From assembly GCF_001403735.1 (NCBI RefSeq), contig NZ_CXPG01000021.1, positions 408,973 to 472,972 of the forward strand: 64,000 nucleotides of DNA, given 5' to 3'. Position numbers and translations under genes: made by a program. The first letter of the stretch is position 1; each line of letters begins with the position of its first letter. Positions 25,012-33,703 of the stretch are shown piece by piece. The DNA comes from Jannaschia rubra (GTDB taxonomy: Bacteria; Pseudomonadota; Alphaproteobacteria; Rhodobacterales; Rhodobacteraceae). The notes below the pieces were generated by a model that saw only the letters and a list, made by a program, of their open reading frames with translations, had not been told where the DNA came from and did not search any database.

Positions 25012-26193
25012 ATGCATGACCTGGCTTTACCTTCCGCCGGACGCGCTTCCGGAGCCGGAGACGCATGCCTCTTCGGCCTCTCGCTCTGTTCCGGCGCAGG
25101 TGGTCTCGACCTCGGGCTCACCATCGCCATCCCCGGATATCGTGCTGTGGGCCATGTCGAACGGGAAACCTTCGCCGCAGCCACTCTCGTGGCGCGGATG
25201 GAAGACGCGTCCCTGGATCAGGCTGTTGTCTGGGACGACGTGGGAACCTTCGACGGCCGCCCTTGGCGCGGCGCGGTGGACATCGTCACTGCGGGCTATC
25301 CGTGCCAGCCGTTCTCAGTCGCAGGCCGACGGCTCGGTGCCGATGATCCACGCCACCTTTGGCCGCATGTCGCCCGCATCATCGGGGAATGCGAGCCGCC
25401 CTTCGTCTTCCTCGAGAATGTCGCCCATCATCTCCGCCTCGGCTTCCCCGAAGTCGCCGCAGGACTGGTCGGCATGGGCTACCGCCTTGCGGCAGGCCTC
25501 TTCACGGCGGCGGAAGTCGGCGCGCCCCAAAAGCGCGAGCGGCTGTTCATCCTCGCCATCCGCGAGGGGGACGAATTGGCCGACCCCGCGCGCCTGCTCT
25601 GGCACCCGGTCGAGTGGCGGGAACCGGACAGAACTGCTGCGGCTGTGGCCGACGCAGAAGGCGAGCGCCAACGAGAACCGGCAAACGAAGCCGACGCCGT
25701 CGCAGGAAGCGGGCCAGCACGGCATGAACCTCGCGACGACGGCAGCCCTATGGCCGACGCCGCAGATCGACAGTTTCCGCAGCCGGGGTGGCGAGCGGAA
25801 GGACGAGAAGGGTCTGGACCGCATGGCGCGGGACTGGCCGACGCCGATGGCGAACGACGGCTGCAAGCCGAGCGCGGGCAACCGCAGGAGTGCCGACCTG
25901 ACCCACGCGGCCGGGATGTGGATGACGCCGACGGCGCGGGACCACAAGGATGGGGCGACGACACTGGCGAACACGCCGGTCAACGGCCTGCTTGGCCGCC
26001 AGGTCCTGGTGACGCCGATGGCTGGGACGAATACCTCCGATGCGCGCCGGACCTTGAACCCGCTGTTCGTCGAGGCGCTGATGGGCTGGCCCACCGGGTG
26101 GACCGGCTTCGCCTCTGTGGCAACGGCGTGGTCCCCTTGGTTGCGGCGCATGCGCTGCGAACTCTGGCGGCTGAACTGCTGGCCGATGGATGA
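25012..26193 (+). CDS. C5-cytosine DNA methyltransferase
   Basis: The 393-residue protein shows the C5 family motifs: SLCSGAGGLDLG (motif I, about 24-35), GYPCQPFSVAGRR (motif IV, catalytic Cys near 98), FLENVAHH (motif VI), QKRERLFILA (motif VIII) and CGNGVVPLVAAHALRTL (motifs IX/X) near 366. The target-recognition part between VIII and X is unusual: repeated ADADGER-like units. The same DNA is open in a second frame with WPTP repeats. It likely protects phage DNA from host restriction. Confidence 0.88.
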   Translation: MHDLALPSAGRASGAGDACLFGLSLCSGAGGLDLGLTIAIPGYRAVGHVERETFAAATLVARMEDASLDQAVVWDDVGTFDGRPWRGAVDIVTAGYPCQPFSVAGRRLGADDPRHLWPHVARIIGECEPPFVFLENVAHHLRLGFPEVAAGLVGMGYRLAAGLFTAAEVGAPQKRERLFILAIREGDELADPARLLWHPVEWREPDRTAAAVADAEGERQREPANEADAVAGSGPARHEPRDDGSPMADAADRQFPQPGWRAEGREGSGPHGAGLADADGERRLQAERGQPQECRPDPRGRDVDDADGAGPQGWGDDTGEHAGQRPAWPPGPGDADGWDEYLRCAPDLEPAVRRGADGLAHRVDRLRLCGNGVVPLVAAHALRTLAAELLADG

Positions 26194-26206
26194 GGCAGCC
26201 GCCTAA
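25574..26206 (+). CDS. Overprinted frame with WPTP repeats, overlapping the Dcm gene
   Basis: This frame is open across the entire Dcm gene and ends 13 bases after it. From 25574 it encodes six spaced units (NWPTPRA, LWPTQKA, LWPTPQI, DWPTPMA, MWMTPTA, VLVTPMA), then LNPLFVEALMGWPTGWTGF and a helical end. I recognise that ending from the C-termini of phage cytosine methyltransferase-like proteins. The start is unknown; a frameshift product joined to the Dcm N-terminus, or a separate internal start, are both possible. Both frames look conserved, which is unusual. Confidence 0.45.
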   Translation, partial: NWPTPRACSGTRSSGGNRTELLRLWPTQKASANENRQTKPTPSQEAGQHGMNLATTAALWPTPQIDSFRSRGGERKDEKGLDRMARDWPTPMANDGCKPSAGNRRSADLTHAAGMWMTPTARDHKDGATTLANTPVNGLLGRQVLVTPMAGTNTSDARRTLNPLFVEALMGWPTGWTGFASVATAWSPWLRRMRCELWRLNCWPMDEAAA

Positions 26207-27482
26207 TGCGTCAGTCAAGCGGCCAGTTTGAAGTTTTCGCGGAAGGGCTCCCGGCTTCGGAGAATGGCCCAGAGCACGTTCACGCGCCGTCTTGCCAGGG
26301 CGATGACGGCCTGGTGGTGACGTTTTCCTTCGGCGCGTTTGCGGTCGTAGAAGGCGCGGCTGTCAGGACGGCCGAGGGAGGTGAAGGCGGCCTGGTAGAA
26401 GAGGCGCTTGAGGGCCTTGTCGCCGCCGGCGGCGCGGCGCAGGAAGCTTGTCTTGCCGGACTGGCGCAGCACCGGGGCGAGGCCTGCGGCCGCGGCGAGG
26501 GCATCGGCGCTGTCGAAGCGGCCGATGCGGCCGACGAGCGCGATGAACTCGGCGGTGAGCGTGGCCCCCATCCCCGGCATCGAGAGGATGAGGGCCGCGT
26601 CAGGGTGGTTTGCAAGCCGCTCCCGGATCGCCTGATCGGTGGCCTTGAGCCGGTCGAGGGCGACGAGCGCCTCGCGGGCGATATCGGCGATGATCTCTGC
26701 CTGCAGGCGCCCGCCCGGAATCGCGACGGTCTGCGCCTGAGCGGCCCGGACGGCGTCCTCGGCCAGCGCCTCGAGGCCGCGCAGGCCGGTCGCGGCCTTG
26801 GTGAGCCTTCGGACGATGCGCTTCGCCCCGGCGGCGCGGATATCTTCGGGCGCGGCATAGTGGCTGAGAAACATCAGGCCGGTGCCGGTCGTGGGGTCGA
26901 TGCGCCGCTCCAGCGCCGGAAAGAGACCGGAAAGCAGGTCGCGCAGACGCGCCGCGCGCCGGGTCTGCTCGGTGACGAGCTCGCGGCGGCGTCCGACCAG
27001 GAGGCGGATCTCGGCGTCGAGCCGGTCGGACGGCTCCACCGCGCGCAGGTCGGGCCGCGTGCGCGCCAGCTCGGCGATGACGGCGGCGTCCTTCGGATCG
27101 GACTTGCGCTCGCCGCCCCGGATGCCCTGGCGCGCGCGGTTCACCGCGAGCCCCGGCGTGTGGACGAGCGGCAGCCCGGCCTCGGCGAACATCGCGCAGA
27201 GGAGGCTCGCCGCGCCGCCGAGCATGTCGATCGCTGTCCGCGTGGCGCGGGCCTCCAGCGCCTCGATCTCGTCGATCAGCGCCCCGATGGCGGCCGGATC
27301 GTTATCCACCGCATGGCTGAACAGGACCCGCGCATCGCGGTCCATGGCGCAGGCCCAGTGCACCTCCTTGGCCACGTCTATCCCGATGAAGACAACCATT
27401 CCTCCCTCCGTCGCTGTTGCGTCCCACGGCGCCCCGCCTTCGCCGTCGTCGCCTTACGGAGCGATGGATCGCGCAGCCTAAT
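26201..27482 (-). mobile_element. IS110-family insertion element (extent uncertain)
   Basis: The element contains one transposase gene on the reverse strand. A 7-bp direct repeat GCCTAAT at 26201-26207 and 27476-27482 may mark the ends, but IS110 elements do not make classic target duplications and lack terminal inverted repeats. The left boundary could extend toward 27633. It inserted just after the Dcm gene, separating it from the prophage gene at 27634. Confidence 0.65.
26215..27399 (-). CDS. IS110-family transposase (DEDD recombinase)
   Basis: The 394-residue protein has the N-terminal DEDD RuvC-like domain (FIGIDVAKEVHWA, then SDPKDAAVIAEL near 100-111) and the C-terminal Transposase_20 domain with MPGMGATLTAEFIA and a serine-containing LFYQAAFTSLGR near 345. 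IS110 enzymes recombine DNA guided by a bridge RNA encoded beside the gene. A GGAGGGAGGA ribosome-binding sequence precedes the ATG. The gene appears intact. Confidence 0.93.
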   Translation of the reverse strand: MVVFIGIDVAKEVHWACAMDRDARVLFSHAVDNDPAAIGALIDEIEALEARATRTAIDMLGGAASLLCAMFAEAGLPLVHTPGLAVNRARQGIRGGERKSDPKDAAVIAELARTRPDLRAVEPSDRLDAEIRLLVGRRRELVTEQTRRAARLRDLLSGLFPALERRIDPTTGTGLMFLSHYAAPEDIRAAGAKRIVRRLTKAATGLRGLEALAEDAVRAAQAQTVAIPGGRLQAEIIADIAREALVALDRLKATDQAIRERLANHPDAALILSMPGMGATLTAEFIALVGRIGRFDSADALAAAAGLAPVLRQSGKTSFLRRAAGGDKALKRLFYQAAFTSLGRPDSRAFYDRKRAEGKRHHQAVIALARRRVNVLWAILRSREPFRENFKLAA

Positions 27483-27633
27483 CAGCGGTCGAGACGGGCC
27501 TCGGAAGCGGGGGGAAATGCCACCTGAACCATCGCGGGCAGCCAGCATGATATCCATCCCCGCTTCCCTGCCATCCCCGGATCATATCCCCGGAATGGCA
27601 GACGCCGAAGCGCAGAAAAAAGGGTAAGGCGGC
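27400..27633 (-). other. Noncoding flank of IS110, candidate bridge-RNA region
   Basis: The 234 bp upstream of the transposase start holds no gene. In IS110-group elements the bridge RNA is transcribed from the noncoding end upstream of the transposase. This stretch would be the place to look. Only about 77 bp lie inside the GCCTAAT repeat, short for a known bridge RNA, so either the boundary is wrong or the RNA is absent. I did not fold it. Confidence 0.25.
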
Positions 27634-27858
27634 ATGAAGCAGTCCCGCCTCATGTCGCTGGTCGAGTCCGTCGTCAACGTGCTCGTCGGCTACGGCGTCG
27701 CGGTCGTGACGCAGATCCTGATCTTCCCGATCTTCGGGCTGCACACGACGCTGGCGCAGAACCTGAAGATGGGCGCGGTGTTCACCGTGGTGAGCATTGC
27801 ACGGTCCTTCGCCCTGCGGCGGGTGTTCGAGGCGATCCGGATGCGGAGCGCCAAATGA
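27634..27858 (+). CDS. Small membrane protein of prophage (DUF7220-like)
   Basis: The 74-residue protein begins MKQSRLMSLVESVVNVLVGY and has two hydrophobic segments, about 10-32 and 42-60, with a basic end. This is the pattern of a short phage membrane protein I associate with DUF7220. It sits between the methyltransferases and the packaging genes. A direct role in lysis cannot be shown. Confidence 0.6.
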   Translation: MKQSRLMSLVESVVNVLVGYGVAVVTQILIFPIFGLHTTLAQNLKMGAVFTVVSIARSFALRRVFEAIRMRSAK

Positions 27859-27911
27859 TCGACCGCCGCCCCGGAGGGACGGCGGCAATCGACTTGTCTG
27901 GGTCCGGTGCC

Positions 27912-28484
27912 TCAGGCGGCAGGGAGTTTGTACACACGCCCCCGGTTCTCGACCTTCTCCGAGGTCACCTCGAGCCCGAGCTTCTTCTTCAGCGCCCCGG
28001 CCATCGCGCCGCGCACCGTGTGCGACTGCCAGCCCGTCGCGGCCATGATCTCCTCGATGGTCGCGCCGTCCGGCGCGCGCAGCATGGCGATCAGCGTGGC
28101 CTGCTTGGTGCCCTCGCGCGGCGTGCGCGTCTTAGGCGCAGCCTTCGGTTCGGTGGGGGTGTCCGGCGCGGGCTCCTCGGTCGGCGCGTCCGTTGCGCCC
28201 GCAGGCGCGGGGTTCGCGTCCTCGGTCTCGATGCCGATGGCGGCGAGGCCTGCGTCGGTGGCGACCAGCGTGACGCCGTGGCCGTCGCCGGTCTCGCGCC
28301 AGACGGGCTCGCTCTTGCGCATGTCCGCTTCGACCTCTTCGAGGAAGCCCTTGGCGAGCATCGCGCCGACCACCTTGGCGGCGGCGCCACCCCGCAGGCT
28401 CTCGGGCAGCGGCAGGGCGATGTGCTCGGGCCGCCGTGCGGCGGCGCTCAGGATCAGGGCTTGGGTGTCGGAAAGTTTGGTCAT
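27912..28484 (-). CDS. DUF3489 protein
   Basis: The 190-residue protein has an N-terminal helical domain (LSDTQALILSAAARRP), a Pro/Thr/Glu-rich linker about 95-125, and a C-terminal DUF3489 winged-helix core (KQATLIAMLRAPDGATIEEI, then TGWQSHTVRGAMAGALKKKL). The family is widespread in proteobacterial mobile elements. It is on the reverse strand together with the next small gene, forming a short divergent operon in front of the terminase genes, possibly regulatory. Confidence 0.85.
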   Translation of the reverse strand: MTKLSDTQALILSAAARRPEHIALPLPESLRGGAAAKVVGAMLAKGFLEEVEADMRKSEPVWRETGDGHGVTLVATDAGLAAIGIETEDANPAPAGATDAPTEEPAPDTPTEPKAAPKTRTPREGTKQATLIAMLRAPDGATIEEIMAATGWQSHTVRGAMAGALKKKLGLEVTSEKVENRGRVYKLPAA

Positions 28485-28574
28485 CGTCGTCTCCCGTATC
28501 GGGGCGCGCGGAATGCGGGCCCTTCTACGAGGTCGAGCCCGCCATTCGGCGGGCGGGACCGGGGGCGGGTCGTC

Positions 28575-28799
28575 TCACTCGGCGTGTTCGCCTTCGCTGA
28601 AGGCCATGTCGGTGATCTCGCGCAGCTTGTCGCGGTAGTGGTTCAGGGTGCCGACATGGCCCCAGTTGATCTCGTCGGGGCTGTTCTCGAAATGGTCCGC
28701 GCTGAGGGCGGCGAGCCGCTCCAGCATCGCGTCGATCTCCGTCTTCGCGGCGATGAAGGCGTCGAGGGCTTTCGTGTTGTCGGTCGCGCGGCGGGTCAT
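28575..28799 (-). CDS. Small helical protein, unknown
   Basis: The 74-residue protein starts MTRRATDNTKALDAFIAAK and is almost entirely helical, with FENSPDEINWGHVGTLNHYR in the middle. I recognise it only as a recurrent neighbour of DUF3489 in prophages of this group. It is transcribed away from the terminase genes, from the region that carries the palindrome at 28861. Confidence 0.6.
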   Translation of the reverse strand: MTRRATDNTKALDAFIAAKTEIDAMLERLAALSADHFENSPDEINWGHVGTLNHYRDKLREITDMAFSEGEHAE

Positions 28800-28860
28800 C
28801 TTGGTGGCTCCTTGGTGAGTTGCATCGCTTCTTTGAAGTGACGTTCGCTCCCCTGGCGAG

Positions 28861-28879
28861 GCTTATCAACTAGATAAGC
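28861..28879. promoter_or_regulatory. Palindromic operator candidate before terminase
   Basis: GCTTATC-AACTA-GATAAGC is a perfect 7-5-7 inverted repeat, 31 bp upstream of the terminase small subunit ATG and in the divergent region shared with the two reverse-strand genes. Its size and place suit an operator for late gene expression. The protein that would bind is not known; the DUF3489 protein is a candidate. Confidence 0.5.
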
Positions 28880-28910
28880 ACATGATCTTGAATGATAATC
28901 GGAGCTGTCG

Positions 28911-29507
28911 ATGCAGGGCATGAGCGAGCGCCAGTACGCCGCCCATGTCGGGCTGTCGCGGGGCGCGATCCAGAAGGCGAAGACCGCCGAGCGCCTGGTC
29001 CTCTATCCCGACGGCAGCATCAACGCGGCCGCCAGCGACGCCAGGCGCGCCGAGACGACGGACCCGTCGAAGACCCGCAAGCCACCCGCGCCGAAGCTGA
29101 AGCCCGTCCCCGAGGCCGCGGTGACCGCTGTCGGCGATACATTGCGCGAACAGGGTCTGGCGGTTCCGGCGGTCGGCGGCGGCACGACCTTCCTGCAGGC
29201 GAAGACGGCGAACGAGGTGCTGAAGGCGCAGGAGCGGCGCATCCGGCTCCAGAAGCTGAAGGGGGAGTTGATCGAGCGGGCCCGCGCGCTGGCGCTGGTG
29301 TTCCGCCTGGCGCGGGAGGAACGGGACGCGTGGGTGAACTGGCCCGCGCGCGCGGCGGCGCTGATGGCGGCCGAGCTCTCGGCCTCGTGCAGCGAGGCAA
29401 CAGGCCAGCAGATCACCGCGGAGCCAGCCGCGATGCAGAAGGTCTTGGAGAAACATGTACGCGCCCACCTCGACGAACTCGCCGAGGTCCGGCCCGACTT
29501 CCGATGA
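28911..29507 (+). CDS. Terminase small subunit
   Basis: The 198-residue protein starts MQGMSERQYAAHVGLSRGAI, a helix-turn-helix for recognising the packaging site. A coiled helical middle (EVLKAQERRIRLQKLKGE) and a C-terminal part for contact with the large subunit follow, as in Nu1-type proteins. It overlaps the large subunit start by 53 bases. Confidence 0.85.
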   Translation: MQGMSERQYAAHVGLSRGAIQKAKTAERLVLYPDGSINAAASDARRAETTDPSKTRKPPAPKLKPVPEAAVTAVGDTLREQGLAVPAVGGGTTFLQAKTANEVLKAQERRIRLQKLKGELIERARALALVFRLAREERDAWVNWPARAAALMAAELSASCSEATGQQITAEPAAMQKVLEKHVRAHLDELAEVRPDFR

Positions 29508-31470
29508 GAGCGGCGATGATCTTGGCGGCCTGAGGGACTTCGACGGCGCGGGCGAGATACTGCGCGCCTGGGGCAGCGGGCTGCGGCCAGACCCGGACCT
29601 GACCGTCTCGGAATGGGCGGACCGGCACCGCATGCTCTCGGGCCGCGCCTCGGCCGAACCGGGGCGATACCGTACGGTGCGCACGCCCTACATGCGCGAG
29701 ATCATGGACCGGCTGAGCCCCGGCGATCCCACGCAGCGGATCGTGTTCATGAAGGCCGCGCAGGTCGGGGCGACAGAGGCGGGCAACAACTGGATCGGGT
29801 TCGCGATCCACCAGGCGCCGGGTCCGATGCTGGCGGTCCAGCCCACGGTGGAACTGGCCAAGCGCAACTCGCGCCAGCGGATCGACCCGCTGATCGACGA
29901 GAGCCCCGAGTTGCGGGAGCGGGTGAAGCCTGCGCGATCCCGCGATGCGGGCAACACGATGCTGTCCAAGGAGTTCGGAGGCGGCATCCTGATCATGACC
30001 GGGGCAAACTCGGCGGTCGGGCTCCGGTCCACCCCGGCGCGCTACATCTTCCTCGACGAGGTCGACGCCTATCCGGCCTCGGCCGACGAGGAAGGCGACC
30101 CAATCACGCTCGCCGAGGCCCGGTCGCTGACCTTTGCCCACCGGCGCAAGGTGCTGCTGGTCTCGACGCCGACGATCCGGGGGCTGTCGCGCATCGAGCG
30201 GGAGTTCGAGGCGAGCGACCAGCGCCGGTTCTTCGTGCCGTGCCCGCATTGCGGCCACGCGCAGTGGCTGAAGTTCGACCGGCTGCGCTGGCAGAAGGGC
30301 CGCCCGGAGACGGCGGAGTACCACTGCGAGGGCTGCGAGAGGCCCATCGCGGAACACCAAAAGACGGCCATGCTGGAGGGCGGCGAATGGCGGGCGACCG
30401 CCACGGCCGCCGATCCGACCACGGTCGGGTATCACCTCTCGGCGCTCTATTCGCCGATCGGCTGGCTGAGCTGGGAGCGGATCGTGCGGGCTTGGGACGC
30501 GGCGCAAGGCTCGGACGAGGCGATCAAGGCGTTCCGCAACACGATCCTCGGCGAGACATGGGTCGAGACCGGAGAAGCGCCGGACTGGCAGCGGCTCTAC
30601 GACCGGCGCGAGCGCTGGACATCCGGCATGGTGCCTGCGGGCGGGCTGTTCCTGACAGCGGGGGCCGACGTGCAGAAGGACCGGATCGAGGTCGATGTCT
30701 GGGCCTGGGGTCGCGGTCTCGAAAGCTGGCTCGTCGATCATGTCGTCATCGAGGGCGGGCCGGACCGGCATGACGCGTGGTCGGATCTGACCGCCTTGCT
30801 GGATCGAAACTGGCCGCACGAACGCGGCGCGCATCTCAGGATCGCGCGGCTCGCCATCGATACCGGCTACGAGGCCCCGGCGGTCTATTCCTGGTCGCGA
30901 GCGCAAGGCTTCGCGCAGGTCTCGCCGGTCAAGGGCGTCGAGGGGTTCAACCGCTCGAGCCCGGTGTCGGGCCCGACCTTCGTCGACGCGACCGAGGGCG
31001 GCAAACGCCTCCGCCGCGGGGCGCGGCTCTGGACCGTGGCGGTGTCGACCTTCAAGGCCGAGACATACCGCTTCCTGCGGCTGGAGCGCCCGACCGAGGA
31101 GGACATGGCCGACGGGGCGGCGTTCCCGCCCGGCTCGGTGCACCTGCCGCATTGGGTCGACAACGAATGGCTGAAGCAGTTCGTGGCCGAGCAGTTGGTG
31201 ACGGTGCGCACGAAGCGCGGCTTCGCCCGGCTGGAATGGCAGAAGCTGCGCGAGCGCAACGAGGCGCTGGACTGCCGGGTCTATGCCCGCGCCGCCGCCT
31301 GGATCGCGGGCGCGGACCGCTGGCCCGACGAGAAATGGCGCGACCTCGAGGATCAGCTCGGGGCGGCGCCAACGGAAATGGATGGCGCAGGGCGGGTCAA
31401 CCGACCGCAATCCGCACCCCAAGGAAAGCGGCAGTCGGACTGGCTGGGCCGACGCGAAGGATGGTTCTGA
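29455..31470 (+). CDS. Terminase large subunit (lambda gpA-like)
   Basis: The 671-residue protein has the gpA-type motifs: Walker A-like MKAAQVGATEAG near residue 100, Walker B YIFLDEVDAYP near 197, a zinc-type pair CPHCGH and CEGCER in 260-300, and a nuclease part with acidic residues (AGADVQKDRIEVDV, IDTGYE). It packages DNA into the prohead by ATP hydrolysis and cuts it. The length is normal, so this gene looks intact although downstream structural genes are broken. Confidence 0.93.
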   Translation: MYAPTSTNSPRSGPTSDESGDDLGGLRDFDGAGEILRAWGSGLRPDPDLTVSEWADRHRMLSGRASAEPGRYRTVRTPYMREIMDRLSPGDPTQRIVFMKAAQVGATEAGNNWIGFAIHQAPGPMLAVQPTVELAKRNSRQRIDPLIDESPELRERVKPARSRDAGNTMLSKEFGGGILIMTGANSAVGLRSTPARYIFLDEVDAYPASADEEGDPITLAEARSLTFAHRRKVLLVSTPTIRGLSRIEREFEASDQRRFFVPCPHCGHAQWLKFDRLRWQKGRPETAEYHCEGCERPIAEHQKTAMLEGGEWRATATAADPTTVGYHLSALYSPIGWLSWERIVRAWDAAQGSDEAIKAFRNTILGETWVETGEAPDWQRLYDRRERWTSGMVPAGGLFLTAGADVQKDRIEVDVWAWGRGLESWLVDHVVIEGGPDRHDAWSDLTALLDRNWPHERGAHLRIARLAIDTGYEAPAVYSWSRAQGFAQVSPVKGVEGFNRSSPVSGPTFVDATEGGKRLRRGARLWTVAVSTFKAETYRFLRLERPTEEDMADGAAFPPGSVHLPHWVDNEWLKQFVAEQLVTVRTKRGFARLEWQKLRERNEALDCRVYARAAAWIAGADRWPDEKWRDLEDQLGAAPTEMDGAGRVNRPQSAPQGKRQSDWLGRREGWF

Positions 31471-31471
31471 C

Positions 31472-31681
31472 ATGACCGACTGGACGGAAACCGAGCTGTC
31501 GGCGCTGCGCCGCGCCTATGCCAGCGGCACGACCCGGGTCAGCTACGACGGTAAATCCGTTGATTATGGATCAGCCGAGGATCTGCTGGCGCGTATTCGC
31601 ACCATCGAGCGGGCCATCGCAGGCACGACACGGCCACTGCCGGTCGCTGGTCTCGCGGGCTTCTCGCGCGGTGATCGGTGA
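31472..31681 (+). CDS. gpW-like head-tail joining protein
   Basis: This 69-residue protein has an N-terminal helix (WTETELSALRRAYASG), VSYDGKSVDYGSAEDL and a second helix (LARIRTIERAIA), the gpW-type fold. It sits between terminase and portal as in lambda-like phages. Its stop overlaps the portal ATG (TGATG). Confidence 0.75.
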   Translation: MTDWTETELSALRRAYASGTTRVSYDGKSVDYGSAEDLLARIRTIERAIAGTTRPLPVAGLAGFSRGDR

Positions 31682-33225
31682 TGTCCGCGAACTGGTTTGA
31701 CCACGCGATTGCCTCCGTGGCACCCCGCACAGCGGCTCGCCGCGTGCTGGCCCGGCAGGCGTTCGAAACCCTGACTCGGGGTTATGATGGCGCGGCCAAA
31801 GGGCGGCGGACGAAGGGGTGGCGTGCGCCGGGAACTTCCGCCGACACCGAAGTCGGCATCGCCGGGGCGCTCCTGCGGGACCGGATGCGCGATCTGGTCC
31901 GCAATAACCCGCATGCGGCGAAGGCCGTGGCGGTGCTGGTGAACAACATCGTCGGTGCGGGCATCATGCCCCGCGCGGCCAGCGGCAATGACAAGCTGGA
32001 CCGCAAAGTCGATGCGCTCTTCGCACGGTGGTCAGATGCCGCCGATGCCGATGGTCAGCTCGACTTCTATGGGCTACAGACCCTGATCTGCCGCGAGATG
32101 GTCGAAGCAGGTGAGGTCCTTGTGCGTCGCAGGCTACGGCGATCCTCGGACGGTCTGCCGGTGCCGCTCCAATTGCAGGTGTTAGAGGCCGACTTCCTCG
32201 ATGCCACGAAATCCGGCGCGCTCGGCGTAGGACGTCTGGTCCAGGGGATCGAGTTCGACCCGGTCGGCAAGCGCCGGGCCTACTGGCTCCACGCAGAGCA
32301 TCCGGGCGACGCCTACGGCGCGCTGCAGAACGGCCTGCAGAGCCGTCCGGTCCCGGCGACCGAGATCGCTCATGTCTATGAAAAACAGCGCACGCAGGCG
32401 CGCGGGGTTCCCTGGGGCGCACCGGTGATCCGGTCCCTGCGCGATCTCGACGACTACGAGGTGGCGGAACTGGTCCGCAAGAAGACCGAGGCCTGCGTCA
32501 CCGCCATCGTCTTCGGCGATGACGAAGCCCAGCAGGGTATCGCGCCCTCGGTGGTCGATGCCGACGGCAACCGCGTCGAGCAGTTCGAGCCGGGCCTCAT
32601 CGCCTATGCGCGCGGTGGAAAGGACATCCGCTTCAACCAGCCCTCGGCCACGGGTGGCTACGGCGAATACAAGCGCGCGAGCCTGCACACCAACTCGGCC
32701 GGGTTCCGGGTGCCCTACGAATTGCTGACGGGCGATCTTAGCCAAGTGAACTATTCCTCGATCCGCGCCGGGCTGGTCGAGTTCCGCCGCCAGATCGATG
32801 CCGTGCAGTGGCAGCTGTTCATTCCGATGTTCTGCGCCCCGGTTTGGCGCTGGTTCACCGAGGCCGCGTGGGCAGCAGGGCAGATCCCATCGCCGGACGT
32901 ACCGGTCGAATGGTCGCCGCCGAAGTTCGAGGCGGTCGATCCGCAGAAGGATGCGATGGCGAACCTGCTGTCGATCCGCTCCGGCACCATGACGCTCGCC
33001 GAGGTGATCGCGAAACAGGGCCGCAATCCCGACGCGGTGCTGGCCGAGATCGCCGCGACGAACGCAAAGCTCGATGCGCTGGGGCAGGTGCTCGACAGCG
33101 ACCCGCGGCGCGTCACGAAAACTGGCAGCGCACAGAGCAAAGATCCGGCGAATGATCCGGCCGCCGACGACACCACCGCCGAAGCGGATGAAACCGACCC
33201 GGCGCAGGCCGACCAACAGGACTGA
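31681..33225 (+). CDS. Phage portal protein (lambda family)
   Basis: From the ATG at 31681 the protein is 514 residues. It has the lambda portal features: N-terminal arginine-rich part, NNPHAAKAVAVLVNNIVG, EAGEVLVRRR, and the later LLTGDLSQVNYSSIRAGLVEF, which is a strong family hallmark. The C-terminus is acidic. It forms the dodecamer through which DNA enters the capsid. It looks intact. Confidence 0.92.
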   Translation: MSANWFDHAIASVAPRTAARRVLARQAFETLTRGYDGAAKGRRTKGWRAPGTSADTEVGIAGALLRDRMRDLVRNNPHAAKAVAVLVNNIVGAGIMPRAASGNDKLDRKVDALFARWSDAADADGQLDFYGLQTLICREMVEAGEVLVRRRLRRSSDGLPVPLQLQVLEADFLDATKSGALGVGRLVQGIEFDPVGKRRAYWLHAEHPGDAYGALQNGLQSRPVPATEIAHVYEKQRTQARGVPWGAPVIRSLRDLDDYEVAELVRKKTEACVTAIVFGDDEAQQGIAPSVVDADGNRVEQFEPGLIAYARGGKDIRFNQPSATGGYGEYKRASLHTNSAGFRVPYELLTGDLSQVNYSSIRAGLVEFRRQIDAVQWQLFIPMFCAPVWRWFTEAAWAAGQIPSPDVPVEWSPPKFEAVDPQKDAMANLLSIRSGTMTLAEVIAKQGRNPDAVLAEIAATNAKLDALGQVLDSDPRRVTKTGSAQSKDPANDPAADDTTAEADETDPAQADQQD

Positions 33226-33230
33226 CCTTC

Positions 33231-33647
33231 ATGGACACGATGATCGAACTGCCGGCCATGCGCCGGTCGGCGGAGCTTGCGCCAAACTCGGCCGATGCCG
33301 ACGCCCGCACCGTTGAGGTGGTCTGGTCGGCGGGGGCCCGCGTCCGCCGCGCGACCTTCTTCGGCGAGCCCTATGACGAGGAGCTCAGCCTCGACCCGTC
33401 CCATGTTCGGCTCGACCGGATGAATGCGGGCGCGCCCTTCCTCAAGGTGCACGAGCTCGACACGCTCGACGCGGTGATCGGCTCGGTCGTGCCGGGTTCG
33501 GCGCGGATCGAAAACGGGCGCGGCATCGCCTTGATGCGGATCAGCGAGCGTGCCGATCTGGCGCGACATTCAGGCAGACCCCATCCGGGCGGTCTAAATC
33601 GGCTATCAGTCCACCGCTTCGAGGTCTCTAAGCCCTATGGCCAGTGA
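33231..33647 (+). pseudogene. Prohead protease part of a protease-capsid fusion, truncated
   Basis: The first 110 residues match the N-terminus of prohead protease/major capsid fusion proteins (TVEVVWSAGARVRR, DPSHVRLDRMNAGAPFLKVH). After about ISERAD the sequence departs from the family and returns at HRFEVSKP; in the neighbouring frame the missing residues (DIQADPIRAV and IGYQ) can be read, with a TAA inside. This suggests small compensating deletions. The frame then ends at 33647 where the insertion begins, so the protease lacks its catalytic end and the linker to the capsid part. Confidence 0.8.
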
Positions 33648-33703
33648 TAGCTAGTGCAAGCAGATGTTTAGACCGCATTGTAGACCATAGCTGAGAAGGC
33701 CGG

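Noticed and set aside
26201..27482. GCCTAAT as a proven target-site duplication
   Set aside because: A 7-bp match can be chance and IS110 elements usually do not make such duplications, so it is kept only as a boundary hint.
29413..31473. A 686-codon reverse-strand open frame across the terminase
   Set aside because: It mirrors the terminase gene; arginine-rich and without motifs.
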